DNA of 38,433 bases. It comes from Didymodactylos carnosus. Its lineage: Eukaryota > Rotifera > Eurotatoria > Philodinida > Philodinidae. This document shows, piece after piece, positions 11,901 to 22,853 of the stretch. Where the stretch lies: the NCBI GenBank assembly GCA_905250885.1, contig CAJNOQ010000955.1, positions 1 to 38,433 on the forward strand. The letters run 5' to 3'. The notes under the pieces were generated by a model. The model saw nothing but the letters and a program-made list of their open reading frames with translations. It made no database searches and was not told the DNA's origin. Made by a program: the position numbers and the translations under genes. The stretch's first letter is position 1, and every line of letters begins with the position of its first letter.

Positions 11901-14900
11901 GAACTATATAGCGCGATAGAGCAAAGAATTCTGAGGTAAATAGGATATCTTTCGGCGGTCTGTAACGCTTTTTCACCGGAATGTTTCGGTAATTTTCACA
12001 CCCTTTGTAGCCATTCATAAATCGACTGCAGTTAGGTGAAAAGGCGTTACAGACCGCCGGAAGATATCCTATTTACCTCAGAATTCTTTGCACTCAAAAT
12101 CATACTGGGCGATTTTCTAGCAGAAACCGTTTCCCGTGCTTTTCCAGAGAGGAAAAGGTTTCGCTCGAAAAGACACAAAGAATGGCTGTGAGTCAATTTT
12201 TCGAAAATTTGTTTTAATTTTTCTAGTTTTTTGCCAGATTAGTAAGGTTAATGAAATTGAAAATTTCAGCGCTTTTTCTGTTTCCGATTTTTTTACATGG
12301 TTGGGTAGAGCTCGTCGAGACGAACAAGAAATGTGTGTTTTGTCCATTTTAAAAAGGACACCATCGGATAAGTAGCTAAATCTGCCACCCTATGTTTTCA
12401 TATTCTGAAGACTCTCTACCCAACCATGTAAAAAATCGGAAAAAGAAAAAGCGCTGAAAATTTGAATTTCATTAACCTTAGTTCAGATGATTCCAGTGAG
12501 TACTTTATGGAGGTGAATGTGCAAAATACACCAGTAACATAGTGCAACGTAGATGCTACATTTATATATAAATGTGGCATATATGCTAGATCGTAGTCCT
12601 GCGCCTCCGAATAAAAGTTGGCGTAAACATTTCCCTGTAATCGAATCCAAACGAGATATATATATATATATATATACGTGTGAGACAGTGCTAAGTAGAA
12701 AGAGTGCCATAGTCCAGTAGTTCTAAAGGACTGCTGGGTAATGTACGTACGGGAAAGAAAATTTTAATTAGCTTAATCGGAGTGATAGGTTTGATCAACC
12801 GATTAACTAATTAGAATTGATCACAGTATATGTATCAGAAATACCCTCAAGCAGCTAAATAGCTGAAAAGCTACCTTTGTATGGCTAAAGCAGAGTTTTC
12901 TGTGCAAGAAATCATAACAAAATCAAAACGATTCATTGTCGCAAAATCGACTTTTTATACGCTGAAGAGAATCGGTCAAATTTTTTTCTGAATAGCTTAT
13001 TGAAGCCATTTTTCGCGCCAAAATGCGAAAAGTGATTTGAATAAAGAGATACTTTGCTGTCCGTACATTCATTCAATAAGCTATTCAGAAAAAAGTTTGA
13101 ACCGATTCACAATGCGCATCCAGGCGGACATTAGGTGAAAAAATGAAAATCGACTTTTCGACGATTCAAATAATGATTAATATACTTCAAGTGATGTTCT
13201 ATTTGATGGTACAACAAATTTTGTTACAAAATTTATGTATCGTGGGAAAACAGCTAATCAAAAATTAGCCTCAAATATTAGTATCGGTGAGAAAAATGAA
13301 ATTTTCACAGCAGTCAATGAAGTTGTAATCAAAAACGACATATATTCTAAATCTACATGGTATCAGCTATAGATAAGTAAAAAAAGTTTTAAATTGGACT
13401 TATGATAGCTGAGAAAATTAGAAAAGGTTTTTCTCAAGCGATTTTCCGAAGGGCTAAGTTTAGTAAAGTGAGCGCGCGAAAGTTAGCGAAGGTCCAAATT
13501 TAACCAAACTTTCATAGAATGTTCTCCTGTATGCATCTATGGTGAATGTGCAAAAATGCGCAAATGTTTCTGAAGCACACAGCGGGTTTTCCAAAACATC
13601 TGAGTTTTTCAGGTATTTTCCATTTTTCTCGGTTCGGAAACGTTTTTGTTCAACAAAAATGACATATTCGGAATCTGCGCGATTGAAACTGCATCGAATG
13701 ATGTGCGATCAGTAGGCTTTTTTTAGCGAAAACTTGTTGGATCTAACGGAACGCTAGAGTTGAAGCATAGCGTGATAATTTTGGCTAAGGATTTTGATAT
13801 TTGCTATAGAAGCAGTCCGAAAGTCTAAAAACACCTTTTTATAGGTTTTCAGATATGCTCTTTCCAATAGCGTGCTTTACAAAGTTCCAGAATACTTATG
13901 TGTGGGTTTTCTAGAGAGTCGGTCTCTGGAGAACTCAGATGAAAGTCTCTTGGAACTTTGTAAAGCACGTCATTGGAAAGAGCATACCTGAAAACCTATA
14001 AAAAGGTGTTTTTAGACTTTCGAACTGCTTCTATAGCAAATGTCCGCCTGGCCTATGGAAAAATGCACACTGTGCGATTCTGTTCAGCGTATAAAAAGTC
14101 GATTTTGCGATAATGAATATCGCTAAATTACTTTTCTAAAAATGGTATCGTGACCTTCTAAGAATTTTTATTTTTGATGGGTAGCTAGTGTTTGTTCACT
14201 CGTTGTCGCAACCTAAAACCACATGAACCCAATTTATGCTTTGGAAACCACTTACGCTGAAAAAATGCTGCAGGTAGTCAGGGTCATCCCATTGTATGGT
14301 ACTGCTTGCTTGATTTAGGAAATATACTCGACCTTGACCGTTATATATCGTTTGTGTTGTAAATAAATTTCGCTCTTCCTCGGTTATATGTAAAACAGCA
14401 CCTTTTTCTTGACTCAAGGATAAAACTGAATTTCCCACACGGCCGCCCAAACACGGTTCATGTCTCACTTCCCACAAACCTAAGTCTTCCACATAAAGAG
14501 CGTTGTTGCAATTCACCAAAGTTGAATGTTCCTTGAACCATTGGAGTCGCCTAGCTAAATGATAGATAGAGGGGGGTACTAACTTGCGCTGACGCCTTGA
14601 GCTCAGATGATCGACGTAAGTAATTGCCTGTTGCGGCTCATAACATTCTTCCCAACCGACGATTTGATTTTCATAGTCACATGTAGTGGTTTCTCGACCT
14701 CTGGACTAAAAACAGAGATGATGTAGAAAGATGATACTTTCACTTGGTGAGCTCTATTTAATCCAGAAGGAAAAGTTCTTGACGAACAGTCACGTAGTTA
14801 AATGAGAGGCAAATAAGCAAATGCCCGAGCATTTTTGAAGTTCACCAAAGTCAAAGTTTTCAGTTTTAGATTTTGTCTGAAGAACACCCACATGATAAAT

Positions 14901-17380
14901 AAAAACGTATTTTTCTAAACTCTCTTCCGCTCATATGGCTAACCAAGTATACGATAAAATAGCCCTCAAAATTCTATACAAGCCGAGCCAGTTAGAATAT
15001 GTGAACTAGTGGCGCCAGTCACCGAAGACTGGCGAAAGAAACGCTGCAGTACAGAAAACGCCTATACTGGTCCACAAAATTTTCTGATCAAAAACCAAAG
15101 ACTTGGAATTTTTCTTCTAGGAAAATGCTAGTAACTTTTTGATGCAAGGTCATACAGAGTTGTGAGAGATCTTATTTTGATCCGAAACGTTTGTTCTACA
15201 AATCTGTGTGTTTAGAAAATTTTTAGTTGTATAAGAATCCAGGAAAAGATATTATTTGAAGAGCCGGGTTTTCGAGGCTCCTAGAAAATTTGCTCAAAAT
15301 CCGCGAAAAAGCACTTTTGTAACCAAAAGCAATACAGATTCTTAAAGTAAAAATCGGACACATCTTTGTTAATAGGTTTTCCAGAAACTCTTTTGGAAAA
15401 CCTCAGGGTTTTCTAAATAATTATAATATTCTAAATAATATTATTTCGAGATCTTCTATATACTGTTTTGCATAGCTCGAAGATTTTTTTATCGCCGTTT
15501 TATTAGAAAACTCTAAAATTGAGTATTCGATACAACGTTTAATACAGCGTTTTCTCTATAAGAGAGTTACACCTGAAGTATTTCCCAAGATTTTTTATAG
15601 CGGTTTATTATAGAGGGTTTATTCTTTTTTTGTTTAAAAGAAGAAAAGAAACTACATCGTCTGACCGGCGCCGATTTTTGAATTAGGTCTTAGTTTTTTA
15701 TCAAATTAAGGATTTTTAGAAAATCCGGAAGGAGTTTTCGGTTGTTTCAACGTTCAAAAAGAACGTTAAAAAGGAACGCTGACCTTTGGCAGGCCTACTG
15801 GAAACCCTAATTTTCGTAAAACTGGCTTTTCGGTGGATTTTTAAAATTTTCTCTAAAAACAAATATTGCCACAAGACTCAGCATGGTCGATTATCCACAG
15901 TCCATCTGTCTTTAAGACTACCAAGAGTCACCGGGTGCCGGTCCTGGGACTCGTTGGAAATCCGATACAGCGCCCGAACCGCGGAAAATCAAGGCCTCAC
16001 TTCACTCCCATTTTGAAGAGAACACCCCGGGCTATTAGCCTATGAAAAGAAATCAATACATGCCTATGTGAATTTCAGAAAGCCCAAGCTACTTTTCCAA
16101 AGATCCTCTGAAAAACCCGCTTCAGAAATTTTTCCGCTTTTGCTTACTGAAATATGTGGTCAGATGTCTCCTTTTCAATACTGAGAACCGCAAGTCTTTG
16201 CCACACTCTCATCAAAGGTTATTCAAAAAATGGCCACTGGCCTTGTATTTTGGCGCCGATAGTAGAAGAAAATAGAATACAGATCACTATATGCAGACAA
16301 AAGAAGAAAATAGCACCTTACAATGGAGTCTCCTACAGAGGCTTCAGAGCTCCAGTATAGTATTCTACTAACTTCGTGTAATGTACCTGTTTTATCATCG
16401 GGGCTCGGACCCCAGATGGACAACAAGTGGTCGACCTTAAGGTGTTCATGTCATGGTTAAACCGAGGTTTAGTAGCTCGGAGGTGTTAGTCTGAACCTGA
16501 CTTTTAGTGGTATGTGACCTACGGCAACCGAACTTCATCAGACACTGAACTGAACACTTTTGCACCGTGTTGCTGCACTCAAAAGTTGTGGTGATTTTTT
16601 TATTTTATCATAACCTTATTTTTGCGATCTTCACCATACATACTCTAGGTATTGGTATCATTAACTAACAAACCATCTTACTTTGTATTCCACGTCTTGT
16701 AAGGCAAACTGGTATCCTTGTTCGTAATCATTTGCTTCAGCAATAGACTGATTACTACCATCAAATTTTGTTACATCTGGCCTCAACTCAGGATACATTT
16801 CTAGGATAGCATTATACATCTGCATCATGTAAGTCATTACGCACTCATATGACGGATCTGTGCTGCTTAACTCAGAACTATGCAGGGTGCTGGTGGAGTC
16901 CTTGAAGATAGTGTTACAATGAGATATCAAAAGGCAACAGCGGAGTGTATGAGGTAAGACAGACATGTATAAATCTGAACTATCCGGAGATGACAGTTGT
17001 TGGTCAACGACCGACTGGTTGAATGAATCAAACTCCGATGAGGGATCAAATTTACTGAAGATTGATTTGAAACGATTATGAATAGAAGAAGCTGAGTGTT
17101 GATCGTCTTGTTCGGTTAGAGGACCATCAGGATGATTTTTCAGAATGGAACGGTGTTGCAGGTCTGTTTGGGGCAAATCGGTCAATGCAATACAGCGATG
17201 CATCATATTTTCTGACTTTACAAGTTGCTTGGCAATGGCTGTCGTCCCTATGTCCATTAACTTGGGTTTCGGAGAGATAATCGGCGTTGTGTAATCATAA
17301 ACACTAACCGAAGTTATGCAAATGATTGCTATGAAAGAAAATACGTTGAAGTGATATGCTTGCTCTATATGCATTCTGAG
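8936..17380 (-). CDS. WW-HECT-like protein with truncated HECT domain (7 exons); may be the 3' part of the Mab-21 gene
   Basis: Exons: 17380-16682, 14705-14256, 10366-10180, 10123-9961, 9913-9556, 9414-9153 and 9099-8936, all GT-AG and phase-compatible. Exon 17380-16682 encodes a ~233-residue Ser/Asp-rich linker of unknown type. Exon 14705-14256 encodes WW-like segments: IVGWEECYEPQQAITYVDH, and GRVYFLNQASSTIQWDDP, which is a good second half of a WW domain. The next exons give a clear HECT N-lobe: LFHDSYKQIMQLESFELRRQ, WFTSLSKEIFDNPAHDLF, FVGRFIAMAVNHAIQIRTGF, LIGFRQ and VIPLNWIQILGYVQLEYLI. The HECT C-lobe is not visible: after LISGADE come ~140 charged residues with no LPxxxTC-type cysteine, then a TGA. 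NEDD4-family WW-HECT proteins ubiquitinate substrates through that cysteine, so this copy is probably inactive. The first exon could start at the ATG at 17374 or be spliced to the Mab-21 exon. Confidence 0.82.
11178..12138. repeat. Inverted repeat with ~48-bp arms enclosing a second foldback
   Basis: The segment near 11178-11226 (containing TTTCTGCTAGAAAATCGCCC) is matched in inverted orientation at about 12091-12138, with few mismatches. The two arms enclose ~860 bp that include the 11921-12091 foldback, so the repeats look nested. Confidence 0.65.
11921..12091. mobile_element. Foldback (MITE-like) element, 57-bp arms
   Basis: The arms 11921-11977 and 12035-12091 are near-perfect reverse complements; the left begins GCAAAGAATTCTGAGG and the right ends with its complement. 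The 57-bp loop is unique. Size and structure fit a hairpin-forming miniature element. No coding capacity and no clear target duplication. Confidence 0.75.
12243..12480. repeat. Inverted repeat, ~68-bp arms
   Basis: The arms 12243-12310 and 12414-12480 are reverse complements with a few single-base differences. The left arm starts TAAGGTTAATGAAATT and ends GGTTGGGTAGAG. The spacer is ~103 bp with no ORF. Confidence 0.75.
12938..14112. mobile_element. Nested terminal-inverted-repeat element (~1.17 kb)
   Basis: The outer ends are inverted copies: ~12938-12967 (GCAAAATCGACTTTTTATAC) and ~14082-14112. Inside are three further inverted pairs. One is ~12970-13006 with ~13073-13109. One is a 14-bp pair CAGGCGGACATT near 13119 with its complement near 14040. 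The longest has ~85-bp arms at ~13799-13889 and ~13957-14041. This looks like two or three elements inserted in one another. An orphan coding-like stretch (13184-13372) lies in the middle. Confidence 0.65.
13184..13372 (+). pseudogene. Orphan exon-like fragment inside the nested element
   Basis: The frame is open for ~62 codons and ends at TAG, preceded by an acceptor-like TACTTCAAG. It has balanced protein-like composition (FDGTTNFVTKFMYRGKTANQ, then SIGEKNEIFTAVNEVVI). There is no ATG at its start, so it is not a complete gene. I do not recognise the family. It may be cargo or a decayed piece of the element's own gene. Confidence 0.25.
14706..16681. other. 2.0-kb intron between linker exon and WW exon
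   Basis: No recognisable gene. It contains hairpin-prone TTTTCTAGAAAA-like sequence around 15370-15450 and a locally more GC-rich segment around 15890-16010. Short ORFs (15786-16016, 16154-16360) have no recognisable similarity and are probably chance. Confidence 0.5.
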
Positions 17381-17706
17381 CTGCAAATGATAAAAAAACG
17401 TTTTGTTGACCAGTAGTTATCATTTATTTGATAAACTGAATCTGCAGGAATCGTTTCAGTGCGAAGAAAGTAGTTATACATTATTCAACAGGCAGGCATG
17501 TCATCGCATGTTATGCCTGATCAAATGCGATGTAATCGAGTCGGGCTATGCACATTATTAATATTTCTCGGATGAAAGCGGGTAGAGCTCAAAAACATAC
17601 TTTAATTTTATGCTCATTTTTTTCCGTCTGATTGAATAAATTGGAAAAGCTTAGTCCGTGGTCAGCTCTGTTGCCTAGCAAAACGTAGTTATAGGATTTT
17701 ACTTAC

Positions 17707-19281
17707 CTGAAGCAACCAAAGCCACATAACAAATCTCTGAATTTTCAGATTGACCTGAGTTCGGAAGATGACTACAATCCTCAAAATCAAGAAACAACTT
17801 CTTCCAGTTCGACCAGTTATCTTGCTGTTCGTTATCCACAATCGAGAGAATGTTCAAACAGGTAAGAAATTCGTCATTAGCTTCTTGTGGCATGCTACAT
17901 GGAAAATAGGCTTGTTGTAGATGTTTATACTCCTGTTGGGCTCGGCACTCATCTTCAAGCAATACAAACCAGTGTTCGTTTGCAACAATATCGGAAGAAA
18001 TAATGATCTCGGCCTTGTTATAGCTGGTGAGGACAATATATTGTAATCGATCTCCTGAAGGATACGATGAGCATCCTCTAACGAGGCATACGAATAGAGT
18101 TCTAATATATTAACTTTATCGATGAAATAATGTTCGCACAAGTGGCAACGTAACTTTTCACACGCGAAACGTATCCACATTGACGCTAGTTGCTGTGTGA
18201 TTTGATCGTACTCAGTTTCACCACCAAGAGTTAAATCCTGCGTTTCACACATCCACAGCACAGTGGTTTTGATGAAATACGATGGTATGTAGTATTTGTC
18301 CGTCTGCTTCAAGTATTTATAATAGATATTGCGTGCAATTCCACTGAGAATTTTTTCGTTTCGCGAACGCTGCTGAGCGATGATTAGCTCAATAGCCGAA
18401 AACGAATAACGGAATTCTAGTGCACTATATCTTGCATCAGTCTTCTTCGACCATTTGGGAATGACATGCATGTAGACATGTTGAATTTTTTCGTATAACT
18501 GCGGCTTATTCATTTTCAAGCGTTGTATGGTTTGCAGCAAATCATGTGGCCAAAACTTCAGTTGCAGACTTGGTACAAGGTCGAAGTCGCTGCTCATGTG
18601 TTTAGCACCAAATTTTCGAAAATAGTGACCACGTTTCACATCAACCAAGTGTTTGAATTTTAGATAATAATCAATCATTGCTCTCGCTTTTCCCCTCAAA
18701 TCGTCTGACAATTGAATGCCAAATGCTGGACCGGCAAAATCCACACCTCTATTAAGCATGTGCGTGAAATAATGTCCTATTAACGAACCATGAGATTCGA
18801 AGAGATTTGCATATTCCTTCATGATGTCGACACGACGTAAGAAATTGTCATGAATGACCGACCACATGCGGTTGTTCTTATGACGCTGAGCAGCAACTTT
18901 CCTGAGCGTATTTTCAAACAGTCTGTGTAGCATTTCCACATCAATCCCGGTGGTTCTCGTCGCGACAGAGGCTGTTTCGACGCTTGTTTGGGCCGTGCAG
19001 AAGTCTAAAGCTTCTGAATGCTTTACATGTGTCTCTTTCAATCCAAATCCGTTCACACAAAGTATACCATTTGGGCCAAGATCTTTGAGCAACCGTGGAA
19101 ATTGTTGAGCTTTAACATAAACGAAACCAGGCACTGAGGTAGGAATCAAATCATCTTGTGAACAAATTTCACCACATTTCAACATTATGTCAATATCTTG
19201 CACATCTGCACAATAATGTTTTGCGTAACTCTGCCCTTCCACCGTGCTGCCAGATACAAAATGGGAAGAGAATTGATCCAT
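17707..19281 (-). CDS. Mab-21 / cGAS-like nucleotidyltransferase exon, frame broken near its 3' end
   Basis: The frame from ATG 19281 encodes a Mab-21 domain. It has the glycine-serine motif SGSTVEG (G11, S12), the metal-binding acid pair DID (D29, D31), the core strand AGPAFGIQ, and the third acid in SDFDLVPSLQLKFWP (D234). The helical lobe follows with SALEFRYSFSAIELI and SYFIKTTVLWMCE. All three catalytic acids are present, so nucleotide-second-messenger synthesis as in cGAS-like receptors is possible; no cGAS-type zinc ribbon is seen. After about residue 405 the coding signal moves to another frame (YIVLTSYNKAEIIISSDIVA, HWFVLLEDECRAQQEY), while the original frame runs to a TGA at ~17854. 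The exon ends with a strong AG|GTAAGT donor at 17707. In the original frame that donor is phase 0, matching the acceptor at 17380. An acceptor-like TTTCAG lies just upstream of the ATG, so a 5' exon may exist. Confidence 0.88.
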
Positions 19282-22200
19282 GATGCAATCGCTTGTGCTG
19301 AAACAAGGTGACGAAAATATGAATATTCACACTAACACTTCTTCAAACTAAACTTCCAGACACCTTACTCTTCGGATTTGCGTTTTATTTTATTTGTTCA
19401 CTAGCGAACAAATATATTACCAATGAAGCGCATTTCGGATACCGCAGTAGGCCGCTTTCTAACATCTGTTTCTCACTAAACCCGTTTTTCGCCAAACTCA
19501 ACAATTTCTACGCGAAGTATTCCTGTCAAACCGCTCCATCCAGCATAAGCCCGCTCCCCCCGCAAGTAAACTTTTCCACAAACAACAATGTACACCGCCT
19601 GCAGAAAGACCACCTCGCAAAACACAGAAAAAATAACGACCGAAAATCAGAAGTTTTAAACTACTTCAGTAGACAACAAAAGTACCCCGAAAACACATCT
19701 CAAGACGACACGCAACATTACAATACAACGAAAAGCGACTAAAGTATACCTAATTCGCAGATTCAGTCAAATTAACCACTTACAATTCTTATATTTCTTA
19801 TACAAAACTGATTGAACTTATTTGTTTTCGAAATACACTTCATATGATAGTCGTGTATCGTTGGAAACAATTTCACTTAAAAAAGTAATCACTAACAAGA
19901 AAGAAACGTTTTTCAGCATATATAGAGTGCAATCGGCTCTACTTCCGTGAGTTTCTTAGCTACGCTTGCTTCATGCCCCATAAAAATGGAAAATTTTTTG
20001 TCTGATTTCATTTCAAAGTGTAATCATAAATAAAACAAGTGTTATGTAAACAAACAAATTGAATAAATGTGTCATTGTTGAAACAAAATGGTAACTATCG
20101 CTGACTGTGCCAGTTAAGTCAATTAACAGAAAAATGCACTATACAAATAATACAGTGAACAATAATTACTAATAGGCATGCACCGGTTATAGCCCATGGA
20201 AATTGGGCAATTTGTTTTCAAAAAGTTCTTTTCAATGAAAACTGACTTTTTTTTTCTCACAAACTGGGTTCTGTAGAGCAAACATTTTCTTGCAAGATGA
20301 GTTATGAGAGTATTCGTCATCTTGGCCCAGTACCGATAAAAAGAAAGATTTCTTAAAAGTCCCATGATCGGTTATACCCGATTAAGGCCTTTTTGTCGAA
20401 AAGTAATTGCCGCAGAAATAGAAAACATGAAGGTTTCCGCCATAGTTTATCTTGTAGAAAAATGAACCCTTATAATAAACGAGGAAAGATTCATTAACCA
20501 TTCAAAGATTCATTTTCCTAAGCCGAATAAGTTTATGGAAGTTACCATAAACGATAGGCTTTACTAGATAGACAGTTTTTTGACGTAAAGAGGTATGTTA
20601 AAGCAGAAGGAGTTCATTACAACGCTTAATAAACAAAAAACAATTATCTTTCTGCTCATACAATCAATCGAATTGATTATTAAATCCGTAGGGTATTTGA
20701 TAAACGATTGATTTATCAAAATACTTTTTGGAGGTTTTTTAAGGGAAACGATTTTCAATGGAATTAAAGCTCTGTGGGTTTAGTGAAAATCTTTAGAGAT
20801 ATAATAAAAAACCATGCCGTCTTTCGATTTATGCTCATGAATTTGAAAGATTTACTATTAAATCAAAAACTATAAGGGTTTTTTAAAATACGCTTTCGGT
20901 TTTGTAAATTAACCCATTAAGTTTGTTATACAGTTTTAAAGGCGAAAACAGTGTAGTAAAAAACTTTTCCTGTCATTTCGAATAATTAGCTTTTATTCTG
21001 ACAGCAGAAGATAAGTGAAGTTTGAATATTTTGACTGTGAAGCCCACCCTATTCTGTAAATTACAATGTTTTGAACAAGTAAATTATTTTGACAACTACT
21101 TTGATTTGTGTTTCAAGCTAAACATGTGGACAACGATTGTCTATCGGGCACCACCGCTCAGAATTTTCTGCCCTTCCGTGTCTTCTCGATCGTTTTTCAA
21201 GACACTATCACAAATCTCAAAAAATTCCAAAATACATTGGAATGACACACAACATATTAGCATTACCAACGCGCAAGAGCTGGTTGCCGAATTCGGAAAC
21301 ATTGGAAGTCCGATTTAAAGATCTTATCGTTAATATTGTGTCTAAGAGGATGATTCCAAAATTCATTTCGCGAGTAAATACCGTCGAATTACGCAAGGAA
21401 ACGGTCCATCCATCTGTGTAAGAGATATGAGTGGGCTACATCTCAATATTTGCAAGCTCACCGAGAAGCGAGCAGTATCGCAACAATAAAAATGAATGAG
21501 TTGACCAAAAAGTTATGAATCTGTTACGCGATAAATATGGATTTTCATTGAAAGTCTAATGTATAGTTGGACAATATTTACTAAACAACGATTACCGAGT
21601 TCGAAAAGACTTTTAGATCTCTTTCTACCAACTCCAAATAAGTCATAAATAAAGCACGTCGATTTGACCTTTGCTAGGTCCTGAACGATGATAAATATGG
21701 TTAAAACTAGAAATCTTCTGTTGATTTGAATTCGTCAGTATTTGACATTAAGGTCCGAAATACTATTCGAAAAAGTGTGGAGAAAATTGTATTCAAAAAT
21801 TACGGTAGAGAGACCTTGTATAGAAAAGAAGAAATATACATAGAAAAGGTTGTTAATCGCTCATATTCGCTTCCCGATCGTATGTAGTCAACGAATGAGT
21901 CGATACGTTGATTGTATGTAGTCTACTATCGCCTACGACACTTCATCAAAGTCTAATTGATGGTGATACGTTCACTTGTTCTATTGTCTAAGTGAATGTC
22001 ATCGTCGCTCGATTGCTGCTGGCGACTATTTTTTATGCCTTGTTGTTGTTAATCTTGTCAAGGCGAATTGTGATCGGTTGAAAAAATCGTGGGAGATGAC
22101 CAACGAACTGATGATTTTTTAAATAGCATTTTGTTCTTATGTTGAAATCAGAGAAGTGAAGGTTGTTTTTGATGTAGTAATGGTTGTTGGTTATATGATT

Positions 22201-22853
22201 CAAAAAGACTAAATCTGATCGTTATATTCAAGTTGTTATTTACAGGCATTTGGCAAGACAATGAACATAGTGTGAACTAAAATATTAAAATTATATTGCA
22301 TGCATATTATATTGTGTACGTAATTTTTTTAAGCCTCGTTGCTAGTTACAATTCAACTGAGCGTATAGCAAAAATATGTATACTGAGAGAATTTTCTAAT
22401 TAATTATTAGTAGTATTTTAGTCTATTCAAAAGAATATAGAACCTTATCAATTAATTCTTCATATTTGTAGTAACAAATTATCTTTTACGATAAAATTGT
22501 TCTAAAAAATGGTGCTAGTTTTATTAATTAAAATATGCCATAAAAGATAGACTAGAAGAACAAACCAAAAACAAAATAATGAAGAAATGACTGTCCAAAA
22601 CATGCAGACAAGCAAATAAACATTTAAACAAAACAGATAAATATACGTGCGTATATATTAGCTGTGATACATACACACATACATACACTTACACACTGAA
22701 CAGATGTAAGAACACAATAAGATCAAAAACATCAAAAAAATTTTTAGAAAATCTCCTCAAAAAAAGATCCCTAAACTAATAAGTTATGAAATATGCTAAA
22801 AACAAAATTCAATTAGTCGCCAATTGTATTCACATTGTTTTTCATAAATTTGT
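19282..22853. other. 3.6-kb region without a recognisable gene
   Basis: AT-rich. It includes the presumed promoter region of the Mab-21 gene and the 3' flank of the peroxidase gene. Two overlapping plus-strand frames at 21022-21421 (for example ITNAQELVAEFGNIG) have mixed protein-like composition but no identifiable motif. A short (CATA)-rich microsatellite lies near 22670-22695. Confidence 0.5.

Larger units (their letters stand above)
10367..14255. repeat. 3.9-kb intron filled with foldback and inverted-repeat elements
   Basis: This intron lies between the WW exon and the first HECT exon. It contains several separate inverted repeats (listed individually), a near-perfect ~20-bp hairpin at 10890-10937, a perfect 18-bp palindrome at 11837-11854 (AGGTTTTCTAGAAAACCT), and a (TA)n run near 12657-12675. 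It also has two plus-strand stretches that look like stray coding fragments (11055-11170 and 13184-13372). No transposase or reverse transcriptase motif was found. Confidence 0.7.

Noticed and set aside
14551-14583. 33-nt intron (GTTAGT...GCTAG) inside the WW exon
   Set aside because: The segment is a multiple of three, has no stop, and is shorter than any other intron; reading through is simpler.
17854-18090. Programmed -1 frameshift in the Mab-21 gene
   Set aside because: No slippery heptamer or downstream pseudoknot was identified; decay or sequencing indel is more likely.
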